Assembly (NCBI GenBank): GCA_023249405.1 | Contig: JAHFCR010000021.1 | Location: 1 to 45,127 of the forward strand | DNA length: 45,127 bases | Origin: Peptococcaceae bacterium | Lineage (GTDB): Bacteria > Bacillota > DSM-12270 > Thermacetogeniales > Thermacetogeniaceae | Direction of reading: 5' to 3' | Shown: positions 18,447 to 26,958 of the stretch, piece after piece | Position numbering within the stretch: position 1 is the stretch's first letter | Layout: every line of letters begins with the position of its first letter | The notes under the pieces: model-generated | What the model was told of the DNA's origin: nothing | Database searches by the model: none | The model's input: the letters and a program-made list of their open reading frames with translations, nothing else | Program-made: the position numbers and the translations under genes

Positions 18447-18646
18447 CCCGGACCCCCGCACAAAACTGAATTTACGTTTATTCTTCTGATGCCGATCTCT
18501 TCTCAAGCATATTAACGTGTTTATTCTGAATTGCGGCAACGCAATACCTTTATAAACAACTACAAATCTGCGGGCAATGTGACAATTAATAAACATGGCT
18601 ATTTGTAAGATCGGACAACGGTTTAGCGGGGCCAGACCTGCACCGT

Positions 18647-20245
18647 TTATTGCTCTTCGACGCTGATCAACGGCAAGATCTTTAACGCTATTTCCATATT
18701 CAGGCGATCATAGGCATACTTCAGATTTACTCTGCACAGTTTTTCTATGTTAGCGATTCTATACCTAACAGTGTTGGGGTGCATATACATTATTGTTGCA
18801 GTATCCCTGTAATTGTATCCGCTCTCAATAAAACAGGTCAATGTATTGATTAAAACGGAATTGTTATTTCCTCTTTTATTTTGTAACGGCTTCAGGTAAT
18901 CATTATAGTATTTTACCATTTCCTGGGCCACATCCGGCAGTTTTAACAGACGGTAAAAGCCCAGTTTGCTGAAGGAATAAATCTTGGGGTTCAAATTCAA
19001 ACAGGAGCCGATTGCAATGGCGTTTTTAGCCTCTTCAAAGCTTTTCCCAACATCCATAAAGGTGGCGGCTCTGCCGATACCGATGATCATCTGGGGATCT
19101 TTAAGGGTATCTCTCAACTGCTCGTAGAGCTTGTCAATTGACTGCAGGTAATCCGCCTGATCATCAGAGACGTATATGGCGATGCTATTGCACTCCAAGG
19201 GCCCGAATACGGTATGCGCATTAAAGGTGCCCGTCACTATGCCATCAATGGCCTCCATGCAGTTTTCATCAAAAACGTTGACGACCTCGGAGTCAAAACG
19301 GACGAACACTACTATGCCGCGCTCAGGCAGCACAAAGCCCAGTTCACCTGCTTGATATTTAGCCTCTTTCCATGCATACTGCTCATTGAAGAGGCTTTCC
19401 ATGAAGCTCTTTCGATATTTTCGCTGCACATTGACGATCGAACTTATTCTCTTAATTTCCATGCTGCAGGCTGAAGCGGCGCAATCAAGCAATATATAAT
19501 CTTCTTTGACATATTCTCTGTTCCCTTTCAGCAAAATCACATGACCTTGGCTGCTGCTATTATTTGTGATATCGGTAGCTATCCATTCCATGCTGCCCTT
19601 ATCGCTCTCCCAGTAAAAGCTTTCGATTTTTAAGAAGCTATTCTCTCTTTGATATTTCTTACGCCAGCGATGCGCTTCTACAGGGAATTCCCCGGGTATT
19701 GTCTCGTCTGGATAGGAGTATCTTTGTTCTCCATAAAATATTATTACACCTAATCCCGTCCACGTATAAAGAGCCTTGGCCACTCCGGGCAAACCATTTT
19801 TAGAGATACTCACTGTGATATCCTTAATAACTTCATCTTCCCGTTTTATCTCTTTATTGACCGAAATTAAGTTGGAATTTACGAATTCGTAGATATCCGT
19901 GTAGGCATACTCATCCGTGATATTGATAATGGGGAAATTGCAACGATCTGCCGTTTCTTTCATAACCCTTGGCAGTTGTTTATTAAAAAACCGCAGCTTT
20001 ATGCCCAAGCCCGCGGCGCCGCACTTGGCCAAGTTTTCCAGCACTTCCCGCTGAGCTGCCGGATCGTTCAGGAGACTATAGGCTGTCGTAATCACCAGAT
20101 CCCCCCCCCTCATATATTTGGGAGCATCTGGGGAGTCTAGTACCGTCACACTGGAAACTACGTGAGAAAGGCCCTTTTCACCAGCCAGCACTCTGGAGTC
20201 GGCAAAAAAATCGCAGCCCAACAGGTCGGATAGCCTAACTTCCAT
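18647..20245 (-). CDS. pucR: PucR-family purine catabolism transcriptional regulator
   Basis: DNA-binding activator or repressor of purine-use genes. From the ATG at 20245 it has 532 residues: N-terminal PucR domain at about 1-120 (MRGGDLVITTAYSL), a central GGDEF-like regulatory region, and the C-terminal helix-turn-helix with NYRDTATIMYMHPNTVRYRI and LKYAYDRLNMEIALKI. The chosen start has aaggagggc upstream; the ATG at 20272 adds only nine residues. It is divergent from the corrinoid/MtmB-like pair, with a 440-bp region between them that holds promoter candidates for both directions, so it is the likely regulator of that pair and of the downstream deaminase genes. A broken second copy is at 11289. 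Confidence 0.93.
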   Translation of the reverse strand: MEVRLSDLLGCDFFADSRVLAGEKGLSHVVSSVTVLDSPDAPKYMRGGDLVITTAYSLLNDPAAQREVLENLAKCGAAGLGIKLRFFNKQLPRVMKETADRCNFPIINITDEYAYTDIYEFVNSNLISVNKEIKREDEVIKDITVSISKNGLPGVAKALYTWTGLGVIIFYGEQRYSYPDETIPGEFPVEAHRWRKKYQRENSFLKIESFYWESDKGSMEWIATDITNNSSSQGHVILLKGNREYVKEDYILLDCAASACSMEIKRISSIVNVQRKYRKSFMESLFNEQYAWKEAKYQAGELGFVLPERGIVVFVRFDSEVVNVFDENCMEAIDGIVTGTFNAHTVFGPLECNSIAIYVSDDQADYLQSIDKLYEQLRDTLKDPQMIIGIGRAATFMDVGKSFEEAKNAIAIGSCLNLNPKIYSFSKLGFYRLLKLPDVAQEMVKYYNDYLKPLQNKRGNNNSVLINTLTCFIESGYNYRDTATIMYMHPNTVRYRIANIEKLCRVNLKYAYDRLNMEIALKILPLISVEEQ

Positions 20246-20316
20246 AACACCCAGCCCTCCTTCAGCGCACATTCTCAGCTCCTCCGCTCAACATGCCCCA
20301 CATCAGCCACCCCTAA

Positions 20317-20344
20317 CATATACCTTTTGGGGTACTATTGCCAA
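20317..20344 (-). promoter_or_regulatory. Candidate sigma-A promoter for pucR
   Basis: Minus-strand TTGGCA (20339-20344) and TATATG (20317-20322) are 16 bp apart, about 70 bp before the pucR start. The -10 box is a weak match. Inferred from sequence only. Confidence 0.35.
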
Positions 20345-20448
20345 TAATTGAATGCCATGGGGAATCAGGGCGGCCAATTCTATTGTTACGTCTTTATAAA
20401 GTCATTATTCGACATATATCTACTAATATCCTCTTCATAAGGCACTCA

Positions 20449-20477
20449 TTGACACAGCGCTTGTATAAAGCTACAAA
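20449..20477 (+). promoter_or_regulatory. Candidate distal promoter of the corrinoid/MtmB-like operon
   Basis: A consensus TTGACA at 20449-20454 and TACAAA at 20472-20477 with the ideal 17-bp spacer. It would give a leader of about 200 nt before the corrinoid gene. Confidence 0.4.
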
Positions 20478-20543
20478 ATACATGGTTTAAAAAACCCATT
20501 TTTGAGGCATTTTTTAGTTGAAATATTTAAAGGTTTTATCTCC

Positions 20544-20573
20544 TTGCCAATGGAAAAGTTATTAACTTATTAT
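20544..20573 (+). promoter_or_regulatory. Candidate proximal promoter of the corrinoid/MtmB-like operon
   Basis: TTGCCA (20544-20549) and TATTAT (20568-20573), each 5/6 to the sigma-A consensus, with an 18-bp spacer in very AT-rich DNA. The transcript would begin near 20580 and pass a purine-rich gagaggagagaggagag stretch at about 20589-20608. Confidence 0.5.
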
Positions 20574-20682
20574 ATTTATTTTTCTGCTTTGAGAGGAGAG
20601 AGGAGAGAAACCAATAAAAATCGCCGCAACCACATATACGACCGGATATGATCCCCAAAATGGGTATGCCTAAAACTAAAGG

Positions 20683-21396
20683 ATGGTAAATATCTTGAAG
20701 GAACAGATTTTACAAAATCTGCGTAACGCAATTGTAGAGTGCGACATCGATCAAGCCATCAAAGCATCTCAGGCAGTATTGTCTGCAGGTATTTCACCCT
20801 TGGAGGCAATTCAGCAAGGAGCATCCAAGGGATTGGACATCATCGGAGAAAGGTTCAGCGCAGGTGAGGCATACCTGCCGGAGCTGATCCTGGCCGGCGA
20901 TGCCATGAAGGCCGTATTTGACGTTCTGGCCAAGGCGCTGGCGAAAGAGGGCAAGAGCAAGAATGCCATTCTCGGCAAAGTCGTGATCGGAACAGTATCC
21001 GGCGATCTGCACGATATCGGCAAAAATATCGTCGGTGCCCTATTGGCCGTGAATGGCTTCGAGGTGTACGACATCGGCATAGACGTAGAGCCTAAGACAT
21101 TCGTCAAAAAGGCGACTGAGCTCGGCGCCAGCATCATCGCCTCGTCAACCCTGCTGACCACTTCAATGCCCTATCAGCAAGATGTGGTCCAGTACCTGGA
21201 AGACTCCGGTCAAAGGGACAAGTACTACTATATCGTTGGCGGCGGCCCGGTGACAGCCGAATGGGCCAGGCAGATCAAGGCGGATGGCCATGGTTATACC
21301 GCCACCGATGCCGTTGAGGTTTGCAAGAGGCTGGCCCAATCCGGTCAGACGCCAGGTACTTTCGAACCGATCATTCTTGAATATTACCAAGGTTAG
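20683..21396 (+). CDS. Corrinoid methyltransferase carrier protein (MtmC-like)
   Basis: Carries the methyl-cobamide between the MtmB-like methyltransferase encoded directly downstream and a methyl acceptor. The 237-residue protein is complete: cap domain with AYLPELILAGDAM near 63-75, B12 motif DLHDIG at 108-113 with the cobalt-ligand His, and the family C-terminal part. The ATG at 20683 touches its aaagg, so the in-frame TTG at 20695, eight bases after aaggatgg, may be the true start. The next gene begins 12 bp after its stop with taggagga between, so the two are cotranscribed. It differs clearly from the paralogues at 61 and 957, consistent with a separate partner. Confidence 0.93.
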   Translation: MVNILKEQILQNLRNAIVECDIDQAIKASQAVLSAGISPLEAIQQGASKGLDIIGERFSAGEAYLPELILAGDAMKAVFDVLAKALAKEGKSKNAILGKVVIGTVSGDLHDIGKNIVGALLAVNGFEVYDIGIDVEPKTFVKKATELGASIIASSTLLTTSMPYQQDVVQYLEDSGQRDKYYYIVGGGPVTAEWARQIKADGHGYTATDAVEVCKRLAQSGQTPGTFEPIILEYYQG

Positions 21397-21408
21397 GAGG
21401 AAATCGAG

Positions 21409-22821
21409 ATGTCACTGCGCACAGAAAAGATCCTGAGAAGCCTGGACCGCGCCTACACCGGCCCCATCTGCACCGTCAAGGATTGGGACACCAAAGTGAT
21501 CCCGCAGACCATCCGGGCCAAGCTAAAGAAATATGGTTTAGAGAAAACCTGCGACATGGAAAACCCGATCAATTGCGATGACGATCTGGCAGACCAGTTC
21601 TACAAAGCCGGATATGAACTGGCATTGGAGATCGGTATGCTCAACGTCGATACAGAAAGAATCATCAAGATCCAGGAGGATGAACTGCTGGATACCTTGC
21701 GCCATAAGCCCAGAGAAATCACGCTGGGCAGCGGCAACGACTCGGTAGTGTTGAAATACCGGAGACCCGAAGACCCGACCCCGCCGCTGCTGGCAGCATC
21801 GCTGGGCATTGTCGTTTCCGAGGAGTTGTACGTTCCGATCGTTTCCGGCATCGTCAAATACCGGGAACTGGTAGACGTGCTGCATGGGCCGTCCCTGTCC
21901 ACAGTCTACGGCAGGAAGATCCGCTCCGGTACCCCCTATGAGACCCTGATGGGCCGCTATGAGACTGAACTGCGCCGGGAGGCTCTCTGGCGTGCCGACC
22001 GGCCGGGCATGGCCCACACCGGCGTGGCTGGAGCCGTCACTCAGTATGGACACCTGGGTGGCGCCGCCTCCATTGGAGGCCCGGGCAATGTGACCATGGC
22101 TCTCTGTCCAGTAGAACTCAAAACCAACTTCTCGGTCTTCCACCGGATCATGATGGCCATTAACTATGGCATGCGCATCCGTGCCGGCGGATTCTCTTAC
22201 ATCGGTGGTTACGCCGGACCGCCGGAAGGAGCGGCTCTGGCCAATGTGGCCGTCGATCTGCTGATCGCCACCATCCTGGACAGCGACTATACCAGTTCCT
22301 ATGTCTACGACATCCAGTTGCTGGGCAACTGCGGGCGTAAGGCCCTCTGGGCAAACAGTGTGGCCATTCAGGCCATCAGCCGGAACACCTACCTGATCCG
22401 AAACAAGATCGTCAACGAAACCGGTGGCCCCTGCACAGATATGTTCATGTACGAGGCCGCGGTCGGTCTGATGAATCATTGCGTATCCGGCGCCTCCAAG
22501 ACCACGCAGCCGCGCTCAGCCGGCGGCAAATTCACCGATCACCTCACTCCCATGGAATGCTGGTGGTGTGGCGAGGTGTTCAAGTCCTGCGCCGGGATGA
22601 CTCGCAAGCAGGCGAATGAGATCGCCAAGCAGGTGCTTCCCAAGTATGAGGAGCAGTTGAAGAATCCGCCGAAGGGCAAGAGTGTCCTTGATTGTTTCGA
22701 CCTGCAAGAGATGAGGCCGTCTCCGGAGTATCAGCAGCTATATCTGGACATCAGAAAAGAACTGATGGATCTGGGCATGCCGCTCGACAAAGTATACAAC
22801 AATGTGGCCCTGGCCCGCTGA
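21409..22821 (+). CDS. Monomethylamine methyltransferase (MtmB)-family protein without pyrrolysine
   Basis: Would move a methyl group from a methylated amine or amide to the corrinoid protein encoded just upstream. The 470-residue frame shows MtmB landmarks throughout: LDRAYTG (12-18), WDTKVIP, RPGM (198-201), GGYAG (266-270), GGPCTDM (339-345), GEVF..CAGM (388-397) and the end segment with CFDLQEM and SPEYQQLY. Archaeal MtmB uses pyrrolysine at residue 202; here the frame is open with no amber codon, so the chemistry or substrate must differ. A CWWC pair at 384-387 plus Cys394 sits where methanogen MtmB (recalled from memory) has no such cysteines, suggesting a metal site or disulphide. Good ribosome site (aggagg). 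A terminator follows. Donor inferred to be an N-methyl group from purine or amide catabolism, not shown. Confidence 0.88.
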   Translation: MSLRTEKILRSLDRAYTGPICTVKDWDTKVIPQTIRAKLKKYGLEKTCDMENPINCDDDLADQFYKAGYELALEIGMLNVDTERIIKIQEDELLDTLRHKPREITLGSGNDSVVLKYRRPEDPTPPLLAASLGIVVSEELYVPIVSGIVKYRELVDVLHGPSLSTVYGRKIRSGTPYETLMGRYETELRREALWRADRPGMAHTGVAGAVTQYGHLGGAASIGGPGNVTMALCPVELKTNFSVFHRIMMAINYGMRIRAGGFSYIGGYAGPPEGAALANVAVDLLIATILDSDYTSSYVYDIQLLGNCGRKALWANSVAIQAISRNTYLIRNKIVNETGGPCTDMFMYEAAVGLMNHCVSGASKTTQPRSAGGKFTDHLTPMECWWCGEVFKSCAGMTRKQANEIAKQVLPKYEEQLKNPPKGKSVLDCFDLQEMRPSPEYQQLYLDIRKELMDLGMPLDKVYNNVALAR

Positions 22822-22882
22822 AGCCTTGCCCCGACAGTTGGCAACGATCAGCTCTGGCAGATTATAGAATCATCTTAGGCAC

Positions 22883-22919
22883 TGAAAAAGAGAGCCCTGC
22901 GTTCGGGCTCTCTTTTTCA
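22883..22919. terminator. Bidirectional intrinsic terminator between convergent operons
   Basis: A perfect 15-bp stem (22883-22897 with 22905-22919; core agagccc/gggctct) and a 7-nt loop, A-rich on one side and T-rich on the other. It ends both the plus-strand corrinoid/MtmB-like operon and the long minus-strand operon. Confidence 0.92.
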
Positions 22920-22946
22920 TGCATCGTACATATGCAAATACTCCCC

Positions 22947-23786
22947 CTAAACCAGAGACCCCATCCCAGGGATAGTCCCCAGGTCATTCAGTCGCCGGCG
23001 TACAGGCCCTTCCGGTGCGCTTTCAGATATCCCATTATCTTTTCCGAGCAGGGCCGCACCTGCGTAAATATCGCCCACCAGTTTTTTATCCAGAGGATCC
23101 AAAATAAAGGAGTCCATACCCATCGTCATCGTTTCGATGCAGAAGATCCGGTTGAGCACCCGTCTGTTTGGCAAGCCGAAGGATATGTTGCTCAGCCCGC
23201 AGATGGTATGCACGTCCGGATATTCATGCCCGATATATGCCAGGGTCTGTAAGACCTCCTGGCCAGCATCAGTGCCCGTGCTGATCGGCTTGATCAGCGG
23301 GTCAACATAAATATCGCCTGCAGGCACTCCATCCTTAATCAATCTGGGAATCAACCTGTCGGTTATTTCCTTCCGCCTCTCGTAAGTATCCGGCATGCCA
23401 GCATCGTCCATCAACAGGGCGACTACTTTGGCCTTGTATTCCAAGACCAGGGGAATAACCTGGCTGAATCGCTCTTCCTGGGCGGTGATGGAGTTGATCA
23501 TCGGCTGGCCGTTCCTGTGCAGCTTCAGGCCAGCTTGCAGCGCCCGGCAATTGGGGCTGTCGATGCACAGCGGAGTATCTGTCACCCTTTCCTGAACAAC
23601 TTTTACCAGCCATTCCATCATCTGCTCTTCCTTGCTGATCATGGTGCCACAGTTGACATCTATATAATGCGCCCCTGCCTCCGCCTCGTTCCTGGCGATC
23701 TCCTGAATGGCAGCGGCATCTCCTGTATCCACAGCGGTTTTAACGGCCTTTCTGCTTGTGTTGATCAATTCACCGACAATCAGCAC
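22947..23786 (-). CDS. Methyltetrahydrofolate:corrinoid methyltransferase (MtgA/AcsE-like)
   Basis: Pterin-binding TIM-barrel enzyme that moves methyl between a corrinoid protein and tetrahydrofolate, linking the carriers to one-carbon metabolism. The 279-residue product fits the family: VGELINTSRKAV at the N-terminus, AGAHYIDVNCGT (about 38-49), DSPNCRALQAGL, PMINSITAQEER and TICGLSNISFGLPNR (pterin-site loops). Start is GTG at 23786 with ggaggt 12 bases upstream. It is last in the long minus-strand run, 127 bp after the FAD subunit gene and directly convergent with the MtmB-like pair. With them it makes a complete methyl-transfer set: methyltransferase, carrier, methyl-THF enzyme. Confidence 0.9.
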   Translation of the reverse strand: MLIVGELINTSRKAVKTAVDTGDAAAIQEIARNEAEAGAHYIDVNCGTMISKEEQMMEWLVKVVQERVTDTPLCIDSPNCRALQAGLKLHRNGQPMINSITAQEERFSQVIPLVLEYKAKVVALLMDDAGMPDTYERRKEITDRLIPRLIKDGVPAGDIYVDPLIKPISTGTDAGQEVLQTLAYIGHEYPDVHTICGLSNISFGLPNRRVLNRIFCIETMTMGMDSFILDPLDKKLVGDIYAGAALLGKDNGISESAPEGPVRRRLNDLGTIPGMGSLV

Positions 23787-23912
23787 CGGCGTGATCGCAC
23801 CTCCGATCGTAACATGATTTGGATAATCTGCTGCCTCGCTGCCTCTGCTTCGCTACGGGACCATACCGCCAGCTGAAAGCACGGCCTGCGGTTGCTCGGC
23901 TGAAAACCGTTG

Positions 23913-24767
23913 CTAGCTGGTCAAATCATACAGCACCTCATAGAGCAGGGAACTGCACATGTTTCTCCGATATTCGGCAGAAGCCCTGAGATCTGATATG
24001 GGCGCACAGAACTCCCCGGCCCGCTCGGAGATTTCTTTGATTGCCTGCAGATCCAGCGGCCCCTGGCTAAGCATCCGTTCCAGCTCCGGCACTCTCCTGA
24101 TCACCGGCACCACCGCACCGAAGGCAATACCGGAGGCACTGCTTGTCCTGATGGCAGGATCGAAAGCCATCCTGACCGCCACGCTGGCGACAGAGATGGC
24201 CAGCGCCTTGCGTTGCCCCAGCTTCCTGTAAAGGCAGCGTTCATTGTCTTGCATTTTTTGCACTGCGATGCCGGTGATCAATTCGCCGGATCTTAATTGC
24301 GTTTTTCCAGGGCTGGTAATGAACGCATCCAGCGACAGCTCTCTCTTGCCTGCCAGCGATTGGATGATCACCCTGGCATCCAGCACAGTCAGAGGAGGCA
24401 GGGAGTCTGCCGCCGGAGAAGCGTTAGCGATATTACCACCCAGGGTGCCCGTGTTCCTGATCTGGGGAGAACCAACCGTAGCGCACCCCTGCACCAACAC
24501 CGGTAAATACCGGTTAGCCAGGGTCGACTCCACGATCTGCCCATGCGTGACCAGGGAACCGATAACGATCTGTTCTCTCTCATCCTCGATCTCGGTCAGT
24601 TCCGACAGTGCTGACAGATCAACGACCAGCTGCGGCTTCAGCAATCTCTTCTTGATCCGCACCAGCAGATCTGTACCACCGGCCAATAGTGTGGCGTTGC
24701 CATCGGCGATAGCGTCCAGCGCATCAGCAAGACTACGCGGCCTGATCACATCGAAAGCTTGCAGCAT
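23913..24767 (-). CDS. Molybdenum hydroxylase FAD-binding subunit
   Basis: Takes electrons from the 2Fe-2S clusters to FAD and on to NAD or another acceptor in a xanthine dehydrogenase-type complex. From the ATG at 24767 it has 284 residues. The FAD motifs are LLAGGTDLLVRIKK (about 33-46) and ATVGSPQIRNTGTLGGNI, followed by the CO-dehydrogenase-flavoprotein C-terminal domain. The frame extends upstream to 24878 but that part is not family-like, and ggggg lies before the chosen start. The 2Fe-2S subunit gene ends 76 bp upstream. Together they can serve XdhD (which lacks an FAD domain) or the orphan large subunit at 12721. Confidence 0.9.
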   Translation of the reverse strand: MLQAFDVIRPRSLADALDAIADGNATLLAGGTDLLVRIKKRLLKPQLVVDLSALSELTEIEDEREQIVIGSLVTHGQIVESTLANRYLPVLVQGCATVGSPQIRNTGTLGGNIANASPAADSLPPLTVLDARVIIQSLAGKRELSLDAFITSPGKTQLRSGELITGIAVQKMQDNERCLYRKLGQRKALAISVASVAVRMAFDPAIRTSSASGIAFGAVVPVIRRVPELERMLSQGPLDLQAIKEISERAGEFCAPISDLRASAEYRRNMCSSLLYEVLYDLTS

Positions 24768-24843
24768 CACAACGCCCCCCATGCAGAAGAGGAAAGGTCT
24801 CTTTTTTTCCTTGCCAGGACATAGACCCACCTGTATCCTGCCA

Positions 24844-25338
24844 TCATTTCTCACCGCCGGCGCTGCCGTCCCGAGCATTCATCGCAGCCAGCTGGACAGC
24901 CTTGATGATCTTCGTATATCCCGTGCAGCGACAAAGATTTCCCGAAATAGCCCGCTTGATCTCGTCTACCGAAGGATTGCTGTTTTTAAGCAAAAGGCTC
25001 TTGGCGGACATGATCATCCCCGGGGTACAGTAGCCGCACTGTACAGCTCCTGCCTCGATGAAGCTCGATTGAAGCAGGTCCAAAGAGCCATCCTTGCCCA
25101 GCCCTTCAATGGTAGTCACTGTCCGGCCCTGTACCTGGGAGATCAGAATCAAGCAAGAGTCGACAGCCTTACCATCGAGTATGACTGTGCAGGCCCCGCA
25201 CTCCCCCTGCCCACAGCCCTCCTTGGTTCCGGTCAAAGCAAACTCATCCCTGATCACTTCGAGCAGCGTCATGTTCGGCTTAACGGTGACGGTCCTGGGC
25301 TCTCCATTCAAAGTAAAATCCACCATAACGCTATTCAT
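24844..25338 (-). CDS. Molybdenum hydroxylase 2Fe-2S subunit
   Basis: Small iron-sulphur subunit of a xanthine dehydrogenase-family enzyme. From the ATG at 25338 it has 164 residues, the normal length. Cluster ligands: CGQGECGAC (Cys42, 47, 50) and Cys62 for the plant-type cluster, VQCGYCTPGM and LCRCTGY for the proximal one. The upstream extension to 25392 is not conserved, and agggggag precedes the chosen start. It is followed by the FAD subunit. XdhD already has its own fused 2Fe-2S domain, so this free subunit may belong to the large subunit at 12721. Confidence 0.92.
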   Translation of the reverse strand: MNSVMVDFTLNGEPRTVTVKPNMTLLEVIRDEFALTGTKEGCGQGECGACTVILDGKAVDSCLILISQVQGRTVTTIEGLGKDGSLDLLQSSFIEAGAVQCGYCTPGMIMSAKSLLLKNSNPSVDEIKRAISGNLCRCTGYTKIIKAVQLAAMNARDGSAGGEK

Positions 25339-25515
25339 TTGGCTACTCCCCCTCAGGATGCGCTTGCAGTCCGGTTCGACCGCAGAGGACAAGGCCTCCT
25401 TTCTACCAGCGCTCGAAAGAAAATTGAGCCATTAAAAACGAGTTCCAATAAAACCTTAGACAGGCTTCAGTTCGTCTGGGAGAAACACAAGCCAAGCCGC
25501 AGACAGTTATATCAT

Positions 25516-26904
25516 CTATAACAAAGCTGGCTTCTTCCTCCTTAAGAAGGCTCCACTACCCACAGACCCGGTGAATATGCCGTTCTGAAAAACGATCCGC
25601 CCCCGAGCAATTGTTACCACGGGCCAGCCCTTGACACACATCCCCTCATAGGGAGTGTAATCCACGTTTTCATGCAAAATCCCTTTGGTGATGGTGGTTT
25701 CCCGTTCCGGATCAAAAACCACCAGATCAGCGTCGCTGCCCGAGGAAATTGTTCCTTTTTGTGGATACAGACCAAATATGCGCGCCGGATTGGTAGCCGT
25801 CAATTCCACAAAACGTTGGATGCTCAGTCTTTTTTGGTAGACACCAAAATAATAAAGCAGGATCAACCGGGCTTCGATTCCGGGAACTCCATTGGGTATC
25901 TCGCTAAAAAAATTCTTGCCAATATCCTTCTGCCCGTCGAAGTTAAAGGGACAGTGATCCGTAGATACCACCTGGAGGCAATCGTTTGCCAGGCCATCCC
26001 AGAGAAGGGGCTGATTTTTTGCCGGGCGCAGTGGTGGCGACAGGACATACTTGGCTCCCTGAAAATCAGGCTCGTCGTATCTGTCGCAGGACAAGAGCAA
26101 GTACTGTGGACAAGTCTCGCCCATCACGGGAACGTTATTTGCCCTCGCCCTGGAGATCTCGTCCAGGGACTCCTGGCAGGTAACGTGAACTATATAGATA
26201 GGAGCATTCACCAGCCGCGCCAGCCTGATCGCCCTCCCCGTCGCCTCCTCTTCCACCAGCGGCGGCCTGCTCAGGGGATGATACCGAGGCCCGGTTTTTC
26301 CGGCCGCCCTCAACTCCTTGACCAGGTAGTCGATCATGTAATAGTTCTCCGCATGGACGCAAACCAGTCCCCCGGCATCCCTAGTCTTGACTAGAGCCGC
26401 CAGCAGTTCACCGTCAGTAACCCGTAAATTGTCATAGGTCAGATAAAATTTGAAGCTCGGATATCCATCGGAAATCAGGGAAGGAATGGCAGCAATGGTG
26501 CTGTCATCGATCGTCGTCGGGGAGATATGAAAACTGTAATCGATGGCCACCCTGCCACGGGCCTGCAGATGCCTGTCCTCAATTGCCTCCGCTAAGGATT
26601 GGCCCCTGTTCTGGGTTACAAAATCAATGATGGTGGTCGTGCCGCCGCAAGCCGCAGCGATCGTTCCGGTCGTAAAGTCGTCGCTGGATACAGCGCTCCC
26701 GACAGAGGCTGCCAGGTGAGTGTGCACATCTATCCCGCCCGGGAAGACATACATCCCGGTAGCATCGATCAACTGCTCGCCGCGCTCGTTGATATGATCC
26801 GCAATGGCCGCGATCTTGCCATGCCTGATGCCGATATCCCTAACGAGTACTCCGGATTCGTTGACGACCATTCCACCCTTAACCAGAAGATCAAAATCGT
26901 TCAT
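25516..26904 (-). CDS. Dihydropyrimidinase / D-hydantoinase
   Basis: Zinc amidohydrolase that opens dihydropyrimidine, hydantoin or related cyclic amide rings to N-carbamoyl acids. From the ATG at 26904 it is 462 residues. Metal motif GGIDVHTHLAAS (HxH at 61-63), the carbamylated lysine in FKFYLTYDN (Lys152), HAENYYMI, IVHVTCQES and VVSTDHCPFNF are all intact. gggag precedes the start; stop is TAG. In the E. coli purine locus this slot is occupied by hyuA (dihydropyrimidinase/phenylhydantoinase), whose name is confusingly shared with the ATP-dependent hydantoinase A at 3500. It lies between the PreA-like gene and the 2Fe-2S subunit. The carbamoyl product would suit YgeY/YgeW downstream in the pathway. 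Confidence 0.9.
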   Translation of the reverse strand: MNDFDLLVKGGMVVNESGVLVRDIGIRHGKIAAIADHINERGEQLIDATGMYVFPGGIDVHTHLAASVGSAVSSDDFTTGTIAAACGGTTTIIDFVTQNRGQSLAEAIEDRHLQARGRVAIDYSFHISPTTIDDSTIAAIPSLISDGYPSFKFYLTYDNLRVTDGELLAALVKTRDAGGLVCVHAENYYMIDYLVKELRAAGKTGPRYHPLSRPPLVEEEATGRAIRLARLVNAPIYIVHVTCQESLDEISRARANNVPVMGETCPQYLLLSCDRYDEPDFQGAKYVLSPPLRPAKNQPLLWDGLANDCLQVVSTDHCPFNFDGQKDIGKNFFSEIPNGVPGIEARLILLYYFGVYQKRLSIQRFVELTATNPARIFGLYPQKGTISSGSDADLVVFDPERETTITKGILHENVDYTPYEGMCVKGWPVVTIARGRIVFQNGIFTGSVGSGAFLRRKKPALL

Positions 26905-26958
26905 CAGACAGCGTCTCCCATTGTAGATCATCCACGCAGGCGAATTGTAAATCGCCGG

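Noticed and set aside
21538-22479. 313-codon open frame on the minus strand
   Set aside because: Antisense to the MtmB-like gene, which carries the MtmB landmarks in the other strand.
24244-25521. 425-codon open frame on the plus strand
   Set aside because: It lies antisense to the FAD and 2Fe-2S hydroxylase subunit genes, which have full family motifs. The translation is low in family-like sequence and rich in Ser/Pro as expected of an antisense frame in GC-rich DNA.
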